Assembly: GCF_000348785.1 (NCBI RefSeq)
Contig: NC_020520.1
Location: forward strand, 806,001 to 870,000
Reading direction: 5' to 3'
Origin: Ilumatobacter coccineus YM16-304
GTDB lineage: Bacteria; Actinomycetota; Acidimicrobiia; Acidimicrobiales; Ilumatobacteraceae
Length of the DNA stretch: 64,000 nucleotides
Positions within the stretch are counted from its first letter, which is position 1. Every line of letters begins with the position of its first letter. The notes beneath the pieces were generated by a model. That model searched no databases. It was not told the DNA's origin and was given only the letters and a program-made list of their open reading frames with translations. Both the position numbers and the translations under genes were made by a program. This document shows positions 40,092-48,798 of the stretch, piece after piece.

Positions 40092-41096
40092 ATGGAACCC
40101 GGAACGCAAGCGTGGCTCGATCAGGTCGTCGAACCGATCATCGACCCCGAGCGCGAGATCGTCGACCCGCACCACCACCTCTGGCCGAGCGGCAAGGGGC
40201 TCCGCTACTTCAACGACGAGTTGGCCTCCGACACGACCGCCGGACACAACGTCGTGGCCACCGTGTTCGTCGAGTGCCACGCCGCGTATCGCAAGGAGGG
40301 CCCCGAACATCTGCGCCCGGTCGGTGAGACCCAGTTCGTCGCCGAGTCGGCCGACGCCCTCGCGATCTCGCATCCCGATGCGCCTCCGATCTCGGGCATC
40401 GTCGCCCACGCCGACCTGACCCTCGGCGACCGTCTGGGCGATGTGCTCGACGCCCATTCCGAGGCGGCCGGCGGTCGCTTCAGAGGCATCCGTGACGCAC
40501 TGGCTCGATCGCGCGAGCCCGAGGCGCATCGGATACCGGCCGCGTATGCCGAACGCAAGGCGTACGACCCGGCGTTCCGGGCCGGGGTGGCGGCGCTGGG
40601 CCAGCGCGGACTCACCTACGACTGCTGGCACTTCCACTACCAGAACCGTGAGTTCCTCGACCTCGCGCGAGCGGTGCCCGACACGACGATGGTGCTCGAT
40701 CACTTCGGTACGCCGGTCGGCGTCGGTTCGTTCGCCGGCCGCCACGACGACTACTTCGAGGAGTGGAAGCGCGACATCGCCGACATCGCGTCGTGCCCGA
40801 ACGTCGTGGCGAAGTTGGGCGGGCTCGCCATGCCCGACAACGGGTTCGGTTTCGATCGGGCACCGGCACCGCCGACCGCGGACGAGTTCTTGGCCGTGCA
40901 GCGTCGGTGGTACGAGCACGCGATCGAGTGCTTCGGTCCGGAACGGTGCATGTTCGAGAGCAATTTCCCCGTCGACCGCATGGCGATCTCGTACACCGTG
41001 CTCTGGAACGCGCTCAAGCGCTTGGCGAGTCAGTACAGCGAGTCGGAACAGCAAGCACTGTTCAGCGGCACGGCGACGCGCGTCTACCGACTCTGA
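40092..41096 (+). CDS. Amidohydrolase family 2 (metal-dependent hydrolase, TIM barrel)
   Basis: A 334-residue protein of the amidohydrolase-2 group. Metal ligands: IVDPHHHLW at the first strand, YDCWHFHYQ and LDHFGTP further on, and the final Asp in FESNFPVDR. The group includes lactonases, decarboxylases and hydrolases acting on cyclic or aromatic carboxylates; this member resembles uncharacterised lactone-hydrolase-like proteins. Substrate not inferable. Starts at ATG 40092; convergent with the second whiB at 41148, with a 51-bp gap. Confidence 0.85.
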   Translation: MEPGTQAWLDQVVEPIIDPEREIVDPHHHLWPSGKGLRYFNDELASDTTAGHNVVATVFVECHAAYRKEGPEHLRPVGETQFVAESADALAISHPDAPPISGIVAHADLTLGDRLGDVLDAHSEAAGGRFRGIRDALARSREPEAHRIPAAYAERKAYDPAFRAGVAALGQRGLTYDCWHFHYQNREFLDLARAVPDTTMVLDHFGTPVGVGSFAGRHDDYFEEWKRDIADIASCPNVVAKLGGLAMPDNGFGFDRAPAPPTADEFLAVQRRWYEHAIECFGPERCMFESNFPVDRMAISYTVLWNALKRLASQYSESEQQALFSGTATRVYRL

Positions 41097-41147
41097 CCTC
41101 GACGCCATCGGGGACGCGGGCGCCGGCGCTGCGTCCGGCGTGGAGAC

Positions 41148-41525
41148 TCAGGCGGTCTCGGCGGTGGCGACGAGCGATTCGTCGCGGCGGCGCTTGAGGA
41201 TGCGGCGGCGTTCACGCTCGCTGCAACCGCCCCACACGCCGTGGTCGATGCGCTCCTCGAGCGCGTAGTCGAGGCATCGCGACATCACCGGGCAGTCACG
41301 GCAGATCTTGCGTGCCTTGTCGACACCGACGCCGTCGCTCGGGAAGAACGTGGCAGGCGGGTGGAGGCGACAGTTGCCCTCGGCCATCCAGGCGGTCTCG
41401 CTGTCGGGATCGGGGGCCGCGGTGGCGAGTTCGGTGGGGCGACCGTTGAGTTCGGCGATGGCGGCATCGCTCAGACCCTTGGCGGCGGGCTGCTTGTTCT
41501 GATTGCGCTTGTTTCGCTTGATCAT
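41148..41525 (-). CDS. WhiB-family iron-sulfur transcriptional regulator
   Basis: A 125-residue WhiB protein with Cys in EGNCRLHP and RKICRDCPVMSRCLDY (four cluster ligands), followed by GVWGGCSERERRRILKRRR. The N-terminal extension (KRNKRNQNK, then about 40 disordered residues) is longer than in the other WhiB of this window. A Cys sits inside the turn motif (GGCSE), which is unusual for the family and could affect cluster chemistry. The start ATG 41525 is preceded by GAAGGA. It lies 322 bp from the divergent gene beside ppk. Confidence 0.9.
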   Translation of the reverse strand: MIKRNKRNQNKQPAAKGLSDAAIAELNGRPTELATAAPDPDSETAWMAEGNCRLHPPATFFPSDGVGVDKARKICRDCPVMSRCLDYALEERIDHGVWGGCSERERRRILKRRRDESLVATAETA

Positions 41526-41847
41526 GGCGGATCCTTCGTGTGGGGGGAACCCGCCGCTGCGTTCGTGGAGAAGCAACACAGCGGCTGCATGTGGGTCTGT
41601 CTCCAATACTGACGTTCTCAAACGCCGTCTGGTTCCCAATTTCTCATTCGTTTCTCAGACGTTGCCCGATCTTTCGACCGCGTTGTCGACGCCCTGTTGT
41701 TGCGCAACTGTAACACATCCGTAATCTGAACGCCAGGCCTGTCATTTCGAACCACGGCCGGAATGGGCGGCGCCGGCGGGTGACGTCGAGATGAACGCTG
41801 GTGCGACCACCTGACGTCTGCGTGGCGAAGTCGATAGAGTGCCGACA
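41526..41847. promoter_or_regulatory. AT-richer divergent promoter region between whiB and the ppk operon
   Basis: 322 bp without a gene. The part from 41600 to 41735 is clearly less GC-rich than its surroundings and contains GTTGCGCAAC (a perfect 10-bp palindrome, 41699-41708) followed by TGTAACACATCC. It should hold the promoters of both divergent transcripts, but no confident -10/-35 pair or PHO-box repeat was found. Confidence 0.45.
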
Positions 41848-42246
41848 ATGTCTGATGTTGTGGAATCCACTGAGCCCAAGGCGCACGCGCGAATCGTCTA
41901 CCTCGGTCCGGTGTCTCCGCACTGGGAGGTCTACGGCGACTGGGGTGACCGCCAGACGCTCGACGAGTTCCGTGCTCGCGTGCTGGCCCGCCTCGTGCTG
42001 CTTCCGCGCGAAGACCCGCAGTTCCGCCGCAACCGCGAGCGCATCGTTCGCGACGCCGAGCGCGAGAACATCACCATCGAATGGGATCTCGGGCTGCCGA
42101 CGTCGGCCCCGGCCGCCGAGCCTGCTGCCGAGGTCGAACCGGCCGCCGAGTCCGGCGACGTCGCCGAGCCGGTCTCCGACGACGTTGCCGAGTCCGCCGA
42201 CGCTGCGCCCGCGGCCGAGGCCGACGCCGGCGACGACACTGCCTGA
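41848..42246 (+). CDS. Small acidic protein of unknown function, co-transcribed with ppk
   Basis: A 132-residue protein. The first ~80 residues are ordered-looking (HARIVYLGPVSPHWEVYGDWG, FRARVLARLVLLP, FRRNRERIVRDAERENI). The last ~50 are Ala/Glu/Asp-rich and probably disordered. I do not recognise the family. The ppk GTG lies 11 bp past the stop, with the ribosome-binding site overlapping the stop, so both are likely expressed together. A role in polyphosphate metabolism is only suggested by position. ATG 41848 is preferred over GTG 41839 because both give almost the same protein. Confidence 0.6.
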   Translation: MSDVVESTEPKAHARIVYLGPVSPHWEVYGDWGDRQTLDEFRARVLARLVLLPREDPQFRRNRERIVRDAERENITIEWDLGLPTSAPAAEPAAEVEPAAESGDVAEPVSDDVAESADAAPAAEADAGDDTA

Positions 42247-42257
42247 GGAACCGGCCT

Positions 42258-44531
42258 GTGGACGGAGATCGGGTGTCGTGGCCGGCTCCCGACGACGCTG
42301 ACGACGAACTCGTCGAAGTGTTGCCGCATCAGCACGAACTGCTCGCCGACGCTCCGCCCGAACCGGTGATCGACGACCCTCCGTCTCCCGACCTGCCGCT
42401 GCCGCGGCCGATCGACGGCACCGACGACGGCATCGATCAGCGGTTCTTGAACCGCGAGCTGTCGTGGTTGCAGTTCAACGATCGCGTGCTCTCGCTCGCG
42501 TCCGAGCCCGGAATCCCGCTCCTCGAACGTGCGAAGTTCGTCGCCATCGCATCGACGAACCTCGACGAGTTCTTCCAGGTGCGCGTCGCCGCACTCAAAG
42601 ACACGATCGCCGCTGGTCTCGACCGGCCGACCCCCGACGGGCGCACACCGGCGAAACAGTTGGCCGACATCGGTGCCTCGATGCCGGAGTTCATCGAGCG
42701 TCTCGACACGGCGTTCGTCGATCATCTCGTCCCCGAACTCGCGGAGGCCGGCGTCGAACTCGTCGACTACGACGACCTGACGCCCGACGAGATCACCGCG
42801 CTCGACTCGTGGTTCGACGAGCGCGTCTTCCCCGTGCTCACCCCGCTCGCCGTCGACCCCGGCCATCCGTTCCCGTACATCTCCGACCTCGCACTCTCGC
42901 TGGCGGTCAACGTCGCCGACCCCGAGACCGGTGATCGGCGCTTCGCCCGGCTCAAGGTGCCCAACGTCTTCCCGCGACTGGTCGAGGTCGCCGTCGGCCG
43001 GTTCCTGCCCGTCGAGCAACTCATCGCCGCCAAACTCGACCTGCTGTTCGTCGGGATGATCGTCGAAGAGTGGGCGCCGTTCCGGGTGAGCCGCAACGCC
43101 GACCTCACCGTCGAGGACGAAGAAGCCGAAGACCTGCTCGAAGCCGTCGAGATGGAGCTGCGCCGTCGCCGCTTCAACCGGGCGGTGCGCCTCGAGGTCA
43201 GCCACGACATCGGCGCCGAGATCCTCGAGCTACTGGTTCGCGAACTCGATCTCACCCACGACGATGTCACCTATCACCGCTCGCCGCTCGACCTGAGCTG
43301 CCTGTGGGAACTGATGTCGATCGACCGGCCCGATCTCAAAGACGATCTCTGGGCGCCGATCACCGCGGGTCGACTCGCCGCAGCCGAAGAATCCGACAAG
43401 CCGATCGTCGACGTGATCCGCCATCGCTCGATGCTCGTCCACCATCCGTACGAGAGCTTCTCGAGCAGCGTCGAGGAGTTCATCTCGCAGGCGGCCAAGG
43501 ACCCCAAGGTGCAGTCGATCAAGATGACGCTGTACCGGGCCGGCGGCGACAGCGCCGTCATCCGCAGCCTCATCCGTGCCGCCGAGACCGGCAAGCAGGT
43601 GGCGGTGCTCGTCGAACTCAAGGCGCGCTTCGACGAGGCGACCAACGTCCAGTGGGCCAAGCAACTCGAACGTGCCGGCGTGCACGTCGTGTACGGCATG
43701 GTCGGCCTCAAGACGCACTCCAAGGTCGTGCTGGTGGTCCGCGACGACGGTGACCGTCTTCGCCGCTACTGCCACATCGGCACCGGCAACTACAACGCCA
43801 AGACCGCCAAGATCTACGAGGATCTCGGCCTGTTCACGTGCGACGACGACGTCGGCGCCGACGCGCTCCAGCTGTTCAACCACCTCACCGGGTACAGCCG
43901 TGCCATCGAATACCGCACGCTGCTGGTCGCACCGCGCGACCTACGACGCCAACTGACCGATCTCATCGAGCACGAGTCGTCGTTCGGCACCGATGGCCAC
44001 ATCACGATCAAGTGCAACTCGATCGCCGATCCCGAAATGGTCGAAGCGCTGTACAAGGCGAGTCAGGCGGGGGTCACGATCGATCTGATCGTGCGCGGCA
44101 TCTGCTGTCTGCGGCCCGGCGTTCCCGGCATGTCGGAGAACATCCGAGTCCGCAGCGTGCTCGGTCGCTACCTCGAACACAGCCGAATCTTCCGCTTCGC
44201 ACACGGCAACCGTGTCGGACCCGACTCGTCGGAACGGATCGACGACGCCACGTCCGATGCGCTGTACCTCATCGGGTCGGCCGACCTCATGCCGCGCAAC
44301 CTCAACCGTCGCGTCGAAGTCCTCGTGCCGATCGAGCATCCTCGCCATGTCGCCTGGCTCGACCAGGCCATCGAGTTCGCGCTCGCCGACGACGTGGTCG
44401 CCTGGGAGCAGCAACCCGACGACACGTGGCTGCGCCTCGGGCCGGTCGACGAGTTCGACCCGCACCCGCAGCGCCGGATGTACGAGTGGGCGGTCGAACA
44501 GCAGACCGCCGGCCGTCGCGCCAGCGAATAG
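42258..44531 (+). CDS. ppk: Polyphosphate kinase 1
   Basis: A 757-residue PPK1, which makes polyphosphate from ATP reversibly. The N-terminal domain motif FLNRELSWLQFNDRVLSLA, the YRAGGDSAVIRSL and VLVELKARFDEATNVQWAKQLE stretches, and the autophosphorylated His region (GLKTHSKVVLVV, then the second HxK-type segment SRIFRFAHGN) are intact. About 60 acidic residues precede the conserved core. GTG 42258 is chosen because GAGGA lies nine bases upstream. Second gene of the phosphate island. Regulation by the phosphate system is inferred from position; I saw no PHO-box repeat before this transcript. Confidence 0.96.
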   Translation: MDGDRVSWPAPDDADDELVEVLPHQHELLADAPPEPVIDDPPSPDLPLPRPIDGTDDGIDQRFLNRELSWLQFNDRVLSLASEPGIPLLERAKFVAIASTNLDEFFQVRVAALKDTIAAGLDRPTPDGRTPAKQLADIGASMPEFIERLDTAFVDHLVPELAEAGVELVDYDDLTPDEITALDSWFDERVFPVLTPLAVDPGHPFPYISDLALSLAVNVADPETGDRRFARLKVPNVFPRLVEVAVGRFLPVEQLIAAKLDLLFVGMIVEEWAPFRVSRNADLTVEDEEAEDLLEAVEMELRRRRFNRAVRLEVSHDIGAEILELLVRELDLTHDDVTYHRSPLDLSCLWELMSIDRPDLKDDLWAPITAGRLAAAEESDKPIVDVIRHRSMLVHHPYESFSSSVEEFISQAAKDPKVQSIKMTLYRAGGDSAVIRSLIRAAETGKQVAVLVELKARFDEATNVQWAKQLERAGVHVVYGMVGLKTHSKVVLVVRDDGDRLRRYCHIGTGNYNAKTAKIYEDLGLFTCDDDVGADALQLFNHLTGYSRAIEYRTLLVAPRDLRRQLTDLIEHESSFGTDGHITIKCNSIADPEMVEALYKASQAGVTIDLIVRGICCLRPGVPGMSENIRVRSVLGRYLEHSRIFRFAHGNRVGPDSSERIDDATSDALYLIGSADLMPRNLNRRVEVLVPIEHPRHVAWLDQAIEFALADDVVAWEQQPDDTWLRLGPVDEFDPHPQRRMYEWAVEQQTAGRRASE

Positions 44532-44610
44532 ACGCAGTTCGTCCGTCGTCGGCCGCCGATCGGCCGGCCAACAGCGCCGCACGCCCTTGTTGGTTCGCGC
44601 GTTGGGCGTT

Positions 44611-44649
44611 GTTCACCTTCCGTTCACCCGACGGAGGGTTCGGTTCACC
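44611..44649 (+). promoter_or_regulatory. PHO-box-type direct repeats upstream of pstS
   Basis: GTTCACC occurs at 44611, 44622 and 44643: an exact 11-bp spacing, then 21 bp (near two helical turns). Direct repeats of GTTCA(C/T)(C/T) at 11 bp are the actinobacterial PHO box bound by PhoP/RegX3 under phosphate starvation. The pst genes downstream and the sensor/regulator pair in the same cluster support this. Confidence 0.7.
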
Positions 44650-44742
44650 TTGGCTTCCTAGCTTCGCTCTCAACGTCGACGGGCCGCTGGCTGGTCGATG
44701 CCACGTGAACCATTTCCCCCAACGAACGAGGAGTTCGACAGC

Positions 44743-46770
44743 GTGATCAACAAACGCCGTATTTTTGCGGGTGCGCTTGCACTCGGATTGACCGCGGCCG
44801 CCTGTGGCGGCAGCGACGAGCCCGAGGCGGAATCCCCCGCCGAGAGCAGTGAAGAGACCCCCGCCGAGAGCGGCGAGGAGAGCCCTGCCGAGGAGGCTGC
44901 CGGCGAACTCTCGGGTGACATCAACATCTCGGGTTCCTCGACGGTCGAGCCGGTGTCGGTTCGTGTGCAGGAACTGTTCAACGACATCGAGCCGAACGTG
45001 AACATCACGGTCGACGGTCCGGGTACCGGTGACGGTTTCCAGTTGTTCTGTGAAGGCGAGACCGACATCTCGGACGCCTCACGTGCGATCAAGGACGAAG
45101 AAGCTGCGGCCTGCGCCGAAGCCGGCATCGAGTTCACCGAGATCCAGGTCGGTATCGATGGTCTGTCGGTGTTGACGTCGGCGAACAACACCGCCGTCGA
45201 GTGCCTCAGCTACGAGCAGATCTACGGCCTCGTCGGTCCCGAGTCGTCGGGCTTCGGCAACTGGAGCGACGCCAACGCGCTCATCACCGAACTGGGTGGC
45301 GAGGGCAACCTCCCCGATGCCGAGCTCGAGATCTACGGTCCGGGTGAAGAGTCGGGCACGTTCGACAGCTTCATCGAGATCGTCCTCGAAGATCTCGCCG
45401 ACGAGCGTGGCCAGGAAGCGATCACCCGTCCCGACTACAACCCGTCGGCTGACGACAACGTCATCCTGTCGGGTGTCGAAAGTTCCGACACGAGCTTCGG
45501 CTGGGTCGGCTACGCCTTCGCCGAGAACGCCGAGAACGTCACGCTGCTCGACGTCGACGGTGGCGACGGTTGCGTGACCCCGACGGCCGAGACGATTGCG
45601 TCGGGTGAGTACCCGATCAGCCGTCCGCTGTTCATCTACGTGAACAACGCCAAGGCTGCCGAGTCGCCCGCACTGCAGGCGTTCGTCGACTTCTACGTCG
45701 CCGACGGTCTCGACACCGCGGTCGCCGAAGTCGGCTACGTCGAACTCGCCGACGACGCCAAGGCTGCGGTTCGCGCCGCCTGGAGCGGTGACGCTCCGGC
45801 CGCCACGGAAGAAGAGCCCATGGAAGAAGACGCCATGGAAGAAGAGCCCATGGAAGAAGAGGCCGCAGCCGACCTGAGCGGCCTGTCGGGCGAGATCACG
45901 ATCTCGGGTTCCTCGACGGTCGAGCCGGTGTCGGTTCGTGTGCAGGAACTGTTCAATGACCAGGCTCCCGACGTGAACATCACGGTCGATGGTCCGGGTA
46001 CCGGTGACGGTTTCCAGTTGTTCTGTGAAGGTGAGACCGACATCTCGGACGCCTCGCGTGCCATCAAGGACGAGGAAGCTGCGGCCTGCGCCGAAGCCGG
46101 CATCGAGTTCACCGAGATCCAGGTCGGTATCGATGGTCTGTCGGTGTTGACCTCGGCGAACAACACCGCCGTCGAGTGCCTGAGCTACGAGCAGATCTAC
46201 GGCCTCGTCGGCCCGGAATCGACCGGCTTCGGCAACTGGAGCGACGCGAACGCGCTGGTGACCGAGCTGGGTGGCGAGGGCAACCTCCCCGATGCCGAGC
46301 TCGAGATCTACGGTCCGGGTGAAGAGTCGGGCACGTTCGACAGCTTCATCGAGATCGTCCTCGAAGACCTCGCCGACGAGCGTGGCCAGGAAGCGATCAC
46401 TCGTCCCGACTACAACCCGTCGGCTGACGACAACGTCATCCTGTCGGGTGTCGAAGGTTCCGACACGAGCTTCGGCTGGGTCGGTTTCGCCTTCGCCGAG
46501 AACGCCGAGAACGTCACGTTGCTCGACGTCGACGGTGGCGACGGTTGCGTGACCCCGACGGCCGAGACGATTGCGTCGGGTGAGTACCCGATCAGCCGTC
46601 CGCTGTTCATCTACGTGAACAACGCCAAGGCTGCCGAGTCCGAAGCCCTGCAGGCGTTCGTCGACTTCTACCTCGCCGACGGTCTCGACCAGGCCGTGGC
46701 CGAAGTCGGATACGTCGAACTGAGCGACTCGGCCAAGGCCGAAGTCCGCAGCGGTGCGGAAGCCATCTGA
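44743..46770 (+). CDS. pstS: Phosphate ABC transporter substrate-binding lipoprotein with two tandem PstS domains
   Basis: A 675-residue lipoprotein (lipobox TAAAC after RRIFAGALALGLT). A spacer of Glu/Ser/Pro/Ala repeats precedes PstS domain 1 (residues ~60-345). A very acidic Glu/Met linker (EEEPMEEDAMEEEP, ~350-380) joins a second PstS domain (~385-672). Both domains carry the phosphate-binding landmarks GSSTVEPVS, the GPGTGDGF turn, ISDASRAIKDEE and GPGEESGTFDSF. The usual protein has one domain (~320-370 residues), so this is a fusion. The two halves are almost identical in protein and DNA. GTG 44743 is chosen for its AGGAG and because the signal peptide begins there. It feeds PstCAB. 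Confidence 0.9.
   Translation: MINKRRIFAGALALGLTAAACGGSDEPEAESPAESSEETPAESGEESPAEEAAGELSGDINISGSSTVEPVSVRVQELFNDIEPNVNITVDGPGTGDGFQLFCEGETDISDASRAIKDEEAAACAEAGIEFTEIQVGIDGLSVLTSANNTAVECLSYEQIYGLVGPESSGFGNWSDANALITELGGEGNLPDAELEIYGPGEESGTFDSFIEIVLEDLADERGQEAITRPDYNPSADDNVILSGVESSDTSFGWVGYAFAENAENVTLLDVDGGDGCVTPTAETIASGEYPISRPLFIYVNNAKAAESPALQAFVDFYVADGLDTAVAEVGYVELADDAKAAVRAAWSGDAPAATEEEPMEEDAMEEEPMEEEAAADLSGLSGEITISGSSTVEPVSVRVQELFNDQAPDVNITVDGPGTGDGFQLFCEGETDISDASRAIKDEEAAACAEAGIEFTEIQVGIDGLSVLTSANNTAVECLSYEQIYGLVGPESTGFGNWSDANALVTELGGEGNLPDAELEIYGPGEESGTFDSFIEIVLEDLADERGQEAITRPDYNPSADDNVILSGVEGSDTSFGWVGFAFAENAENVTLLDVDGGDGCVTPTAETIASGEYPISRPLFIYVNNAKAAESEALQAFVDFYLADGLDQAVAEVGYVELSDSAKAEVRSGAEAI
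44926..46767. repeat. 975-bp internal duplication within pstS
   Basis: ATCTCGGGTTCCTCGACGGTC at 44926 recurs at 45901, an exact 975-bp (325-codon) period. Identity extends almost to the gene end, with scattered synonymous changes and a few replacements (for example DIEPN/DQAPD, SSGFG/STGFG). The segment between, encoding the acidic linker, is not duplicated. Confidence 0.9.
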
Positions 46771-46809
46771 ATCAACCCCACCACGAGTCTCGACTCGTGA
46801 ACAACCGAG

Positions 46810-46846
46810 GGGTGGCGCCCGCCCGAACTTTCGGGCGGGGCCACCC
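46810..46846 (+). terminator. Hairpin between pstS and pstC
   Basis: GGGTGGC-GCCCGCCCGA, short loop, TCGGGCGGG-GCCACCC: about 16 pairs with one mismatch, 40 bp past the pstS stop. A T-containing tail (TTCGTTCGTCCCC) follows. It probably attenuates transcription so that more binding protein than permease is made, a known pattern in ABC operons. Confidence 0.7.
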
Positions 46847-46896
46847 TTCGTTCGTCCCCTTTGTCATACCCTGATGGCCGATTCGGAGGTCACCAC

Positions 46897-47826
46897 GTGA
46901 GTTCGCCAGTACCCATCACCATCGAGCAGCTCGAAACCCCAGGGCGTCGCCACGCTCGCGAGATCATCATCAAGGGCGCCGCGTTCCTCGCCGCGCTCGT
47001 GTCGGTGCTCATCTCGGTGCTGATCGTCTTCTCCCTGTTCCGCGAAGCATGGACGTTCATGTCGCAGATCGAGTGGGCGAAGACGTGGGGCGAGATCGGC
47101 TGGTTCCCTCGGCGTGGCATCTACGACGTCCCGACGCTGCTCGTCTCGTCGCTGATCGTCACCGCTGTCGCCATGATCGTCGCCATGCCGATCGGCCTCG
47201 GTGCTGCCATCTACCTCTCCGAGTACGCCAAGCCGAAGGTGCGCAAGATCCTCAAGCCGACGCTCGAGATCCTCGCCGGCATCCCGTCGGTCGTCCTCGG
47301 CTTCTTCGCACTCACGTTCCTCGCCCCCAACGTCGTCGCCCGCATCGGCGGTGACGCCGGCGGTTCGCTGATGGCGGCAGGCATGGGCGTGGGCATCCTC
47401 TCGATCCCACTGGTCGCATCGATCTCCGAAGACGCCATGCGGTCGGTGCCACGAGAGCTTCGGGAAGCCTCCGCGGGGCTCGGTGCCCGCAAGGTCACCA
47501 CCACGACACGAGTCGTGCTGCCCGCTGCCGTCTCCGGCCTCGTCGCCGCCTTCATCGTGGCGGTGAGCCGAGCGATCGGCGAGACGATGGTCGTCTTCCT
47601 CGCCGGCGGCGCGACCGATGCCGCCATCTTCAACTCCAGCCCCTTCGACGGCGGCCTCACCATGACCGCCGCGATGGCGTCGCTCGCCAGCGGCACCGAC
47701 AGCGTCGTCGGTGAAGGCCTCACCTTCCAGAGTCTCTACTTCGTCGGACTCATGCTGTTCCTGATCACCCTCGTCCTCAACATCATCGGCAACAGCTTCG
47801 TTGCCCGTGTGCGAGAGAAGTACTGA
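46897..47826 (+). CDS. pstC: Phosphate ABC transporter permease PstC
   Basis: A 309-residue integral membrane subunit with about six transmembrane segments and the permease-loop DAMRSVPRELREASAGLGARK (EAA-type). The downstream stretch VSRAIGETMVVFLAGG is a PstC hallmark. The start GTG 46897 has GGAGG eight bases upstream; an in-frame TTG at 46861 would add 12 residues of unlikely sequence. Order pstS-pstC-pstA-pstB is the standard phosphate transporter operon. Confidence 0.93.
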   Translation: MSSPVPITIEQLETPGRRHAREIIIKGAAFLAALVSVLISVLIVFSLFREAWTFMSQIEWAKTWGEIGWFPRRGIYDVPTLLVSSLIVTAVAMIVAMPIGLGAAIYLSEYAKPKVRKILKPTLEILAGIPSVVLGFFALTFLAPNVVARIGGDAGGSLMAAGMGVGILSIPLVASISEDAMRSVPRELREASAGLGARKVTTTTRVVLPAAVSGLVAAFIVAVSRAIGETMVVFLAGGATDAAIFNSSPFDGGLTMTAAMASLASGTDSVVGEGLTFQSLYFVGLMLFLITLVLNIIGNSFVARVREKY

Positions 47827-47829
47827 GCC

Positions 47830-48798
47830 ATGGCTTTCACGCAACCACTCGTCAGCGCCAACGACCGCCAGCGGATCGAGGCGAACGTCACCGGATCGCG
47901 GGTCGACGTCGCCGGCGCCGCCTTCAAGGGCCTCCTGATGCTGGCGCTCGCCTTCTCGCTCGCAGTGATCGGCCTGCTGATCGCCACCGTCGTCGTCGAC
48001 GGCTGGGACCAGATCGGCACCCGCCTCGGCGGCTTCCTGAACGGCACGCTGCGTTCGCTCTCCGATTCCGATCGACTCGGTGTGCACCAGGGCTTGTATG
48101 GCTCGCTGTGGATCGGCGTGTTCGTCGCTGTCCTGGCGTTTCCGATCGGCATCTCCGCAGCCATCTACCTGGAGGAGTACGCGAAGCAGACCCGCTTCAA
48201 CAGCTTCCTCCAGCTCATCATCCGCAACCTCGCCGGCGTTCCGTCGGTGGTGTACGGCCTGCTGGGTCTGTACCTGTTCGTCAACGACGGCTGGATCAAA
48301 GACAACATCACCAACGGCCGATCGGTCATCTCCGCCGGGCTGACCCTCGCGATTCTCGTGTTGCCGATCGTGATCATCACCGCCCAGGAGGCGTTCCGTT
48401 CGGTGCCCTCCGGTCTCAAGGAAGGTGCCTACGGTGTGGGCGCCACGCAGTGGGACATGATCCGCACGCAGATGCTGCCCTACGCCGCTCCCGGCATCCT
48501 GACCGGCACGCTGCTCTCGATGTCGCGCGCGATCGGCGAGGCCGCACCGCTCATCCTGATCGGCGCCATCTCCGGTGGGCTCACCGCAAACCCCGGCTTC
48601 ACCGACCTGGGGGCCCTCGACGAGCGATTCACGGCCATGCCGATCCTCATCACGACCTGGACGCAGAACTCCGGCCGTGACGCCGGCTTCTCGACCGCAG
48701 CGGCTGCGGCCATCGTCGTGCTGCTCGTGTTCGTGTTGCTGCTGAACCTCGTTGCGATCATCCTCCGCAACCGCTTCGAGAACCGCAGAAGCTCATGA
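47830..48798 (+). CDS. pstA: Phosphate ABC transporter permease PstA
   Basis: A 322-residue permease starting three bases after the pstC stop. Membrane segments include [20 protein letters not shown] and [17 protein letters not shown]; the family motif [37 protein letters not shown] and the EAA loop [24 protein letters not shown] are clear. Together with PstC it forms the inner-membrane channel. Its stop overlaps the pstB start (ATGA). Confidence 0.93.
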   Translation: MAFTQPLVSANDRQRIEANVTGSRVDVAGAAFKGLLMLALAFSLAVIGLLIATVVVDGWDQIGTRLGGFLNGTLRSLSDSDRLGVHQGLYGSLWIGVFVAVLAFPIGISAAIYLEEYAKQTRFNSFLQLIIRNLAGVPSVVYGLLGLYLFVNDGWIKDNITNGRSVISAGLTLAILVLPIVIITAQEAFRSVPSGLKEGAYGVGATQWDMIRTQMLPYAAPGILTGTLLSMSRAIGEAAPLILIGAISGGLTANPGFTDLGALDERFTAMPILITTWTQNSGRDAGFSTAAAAAIVVLLVFVLLLNLVAIILRNRFENRRSS

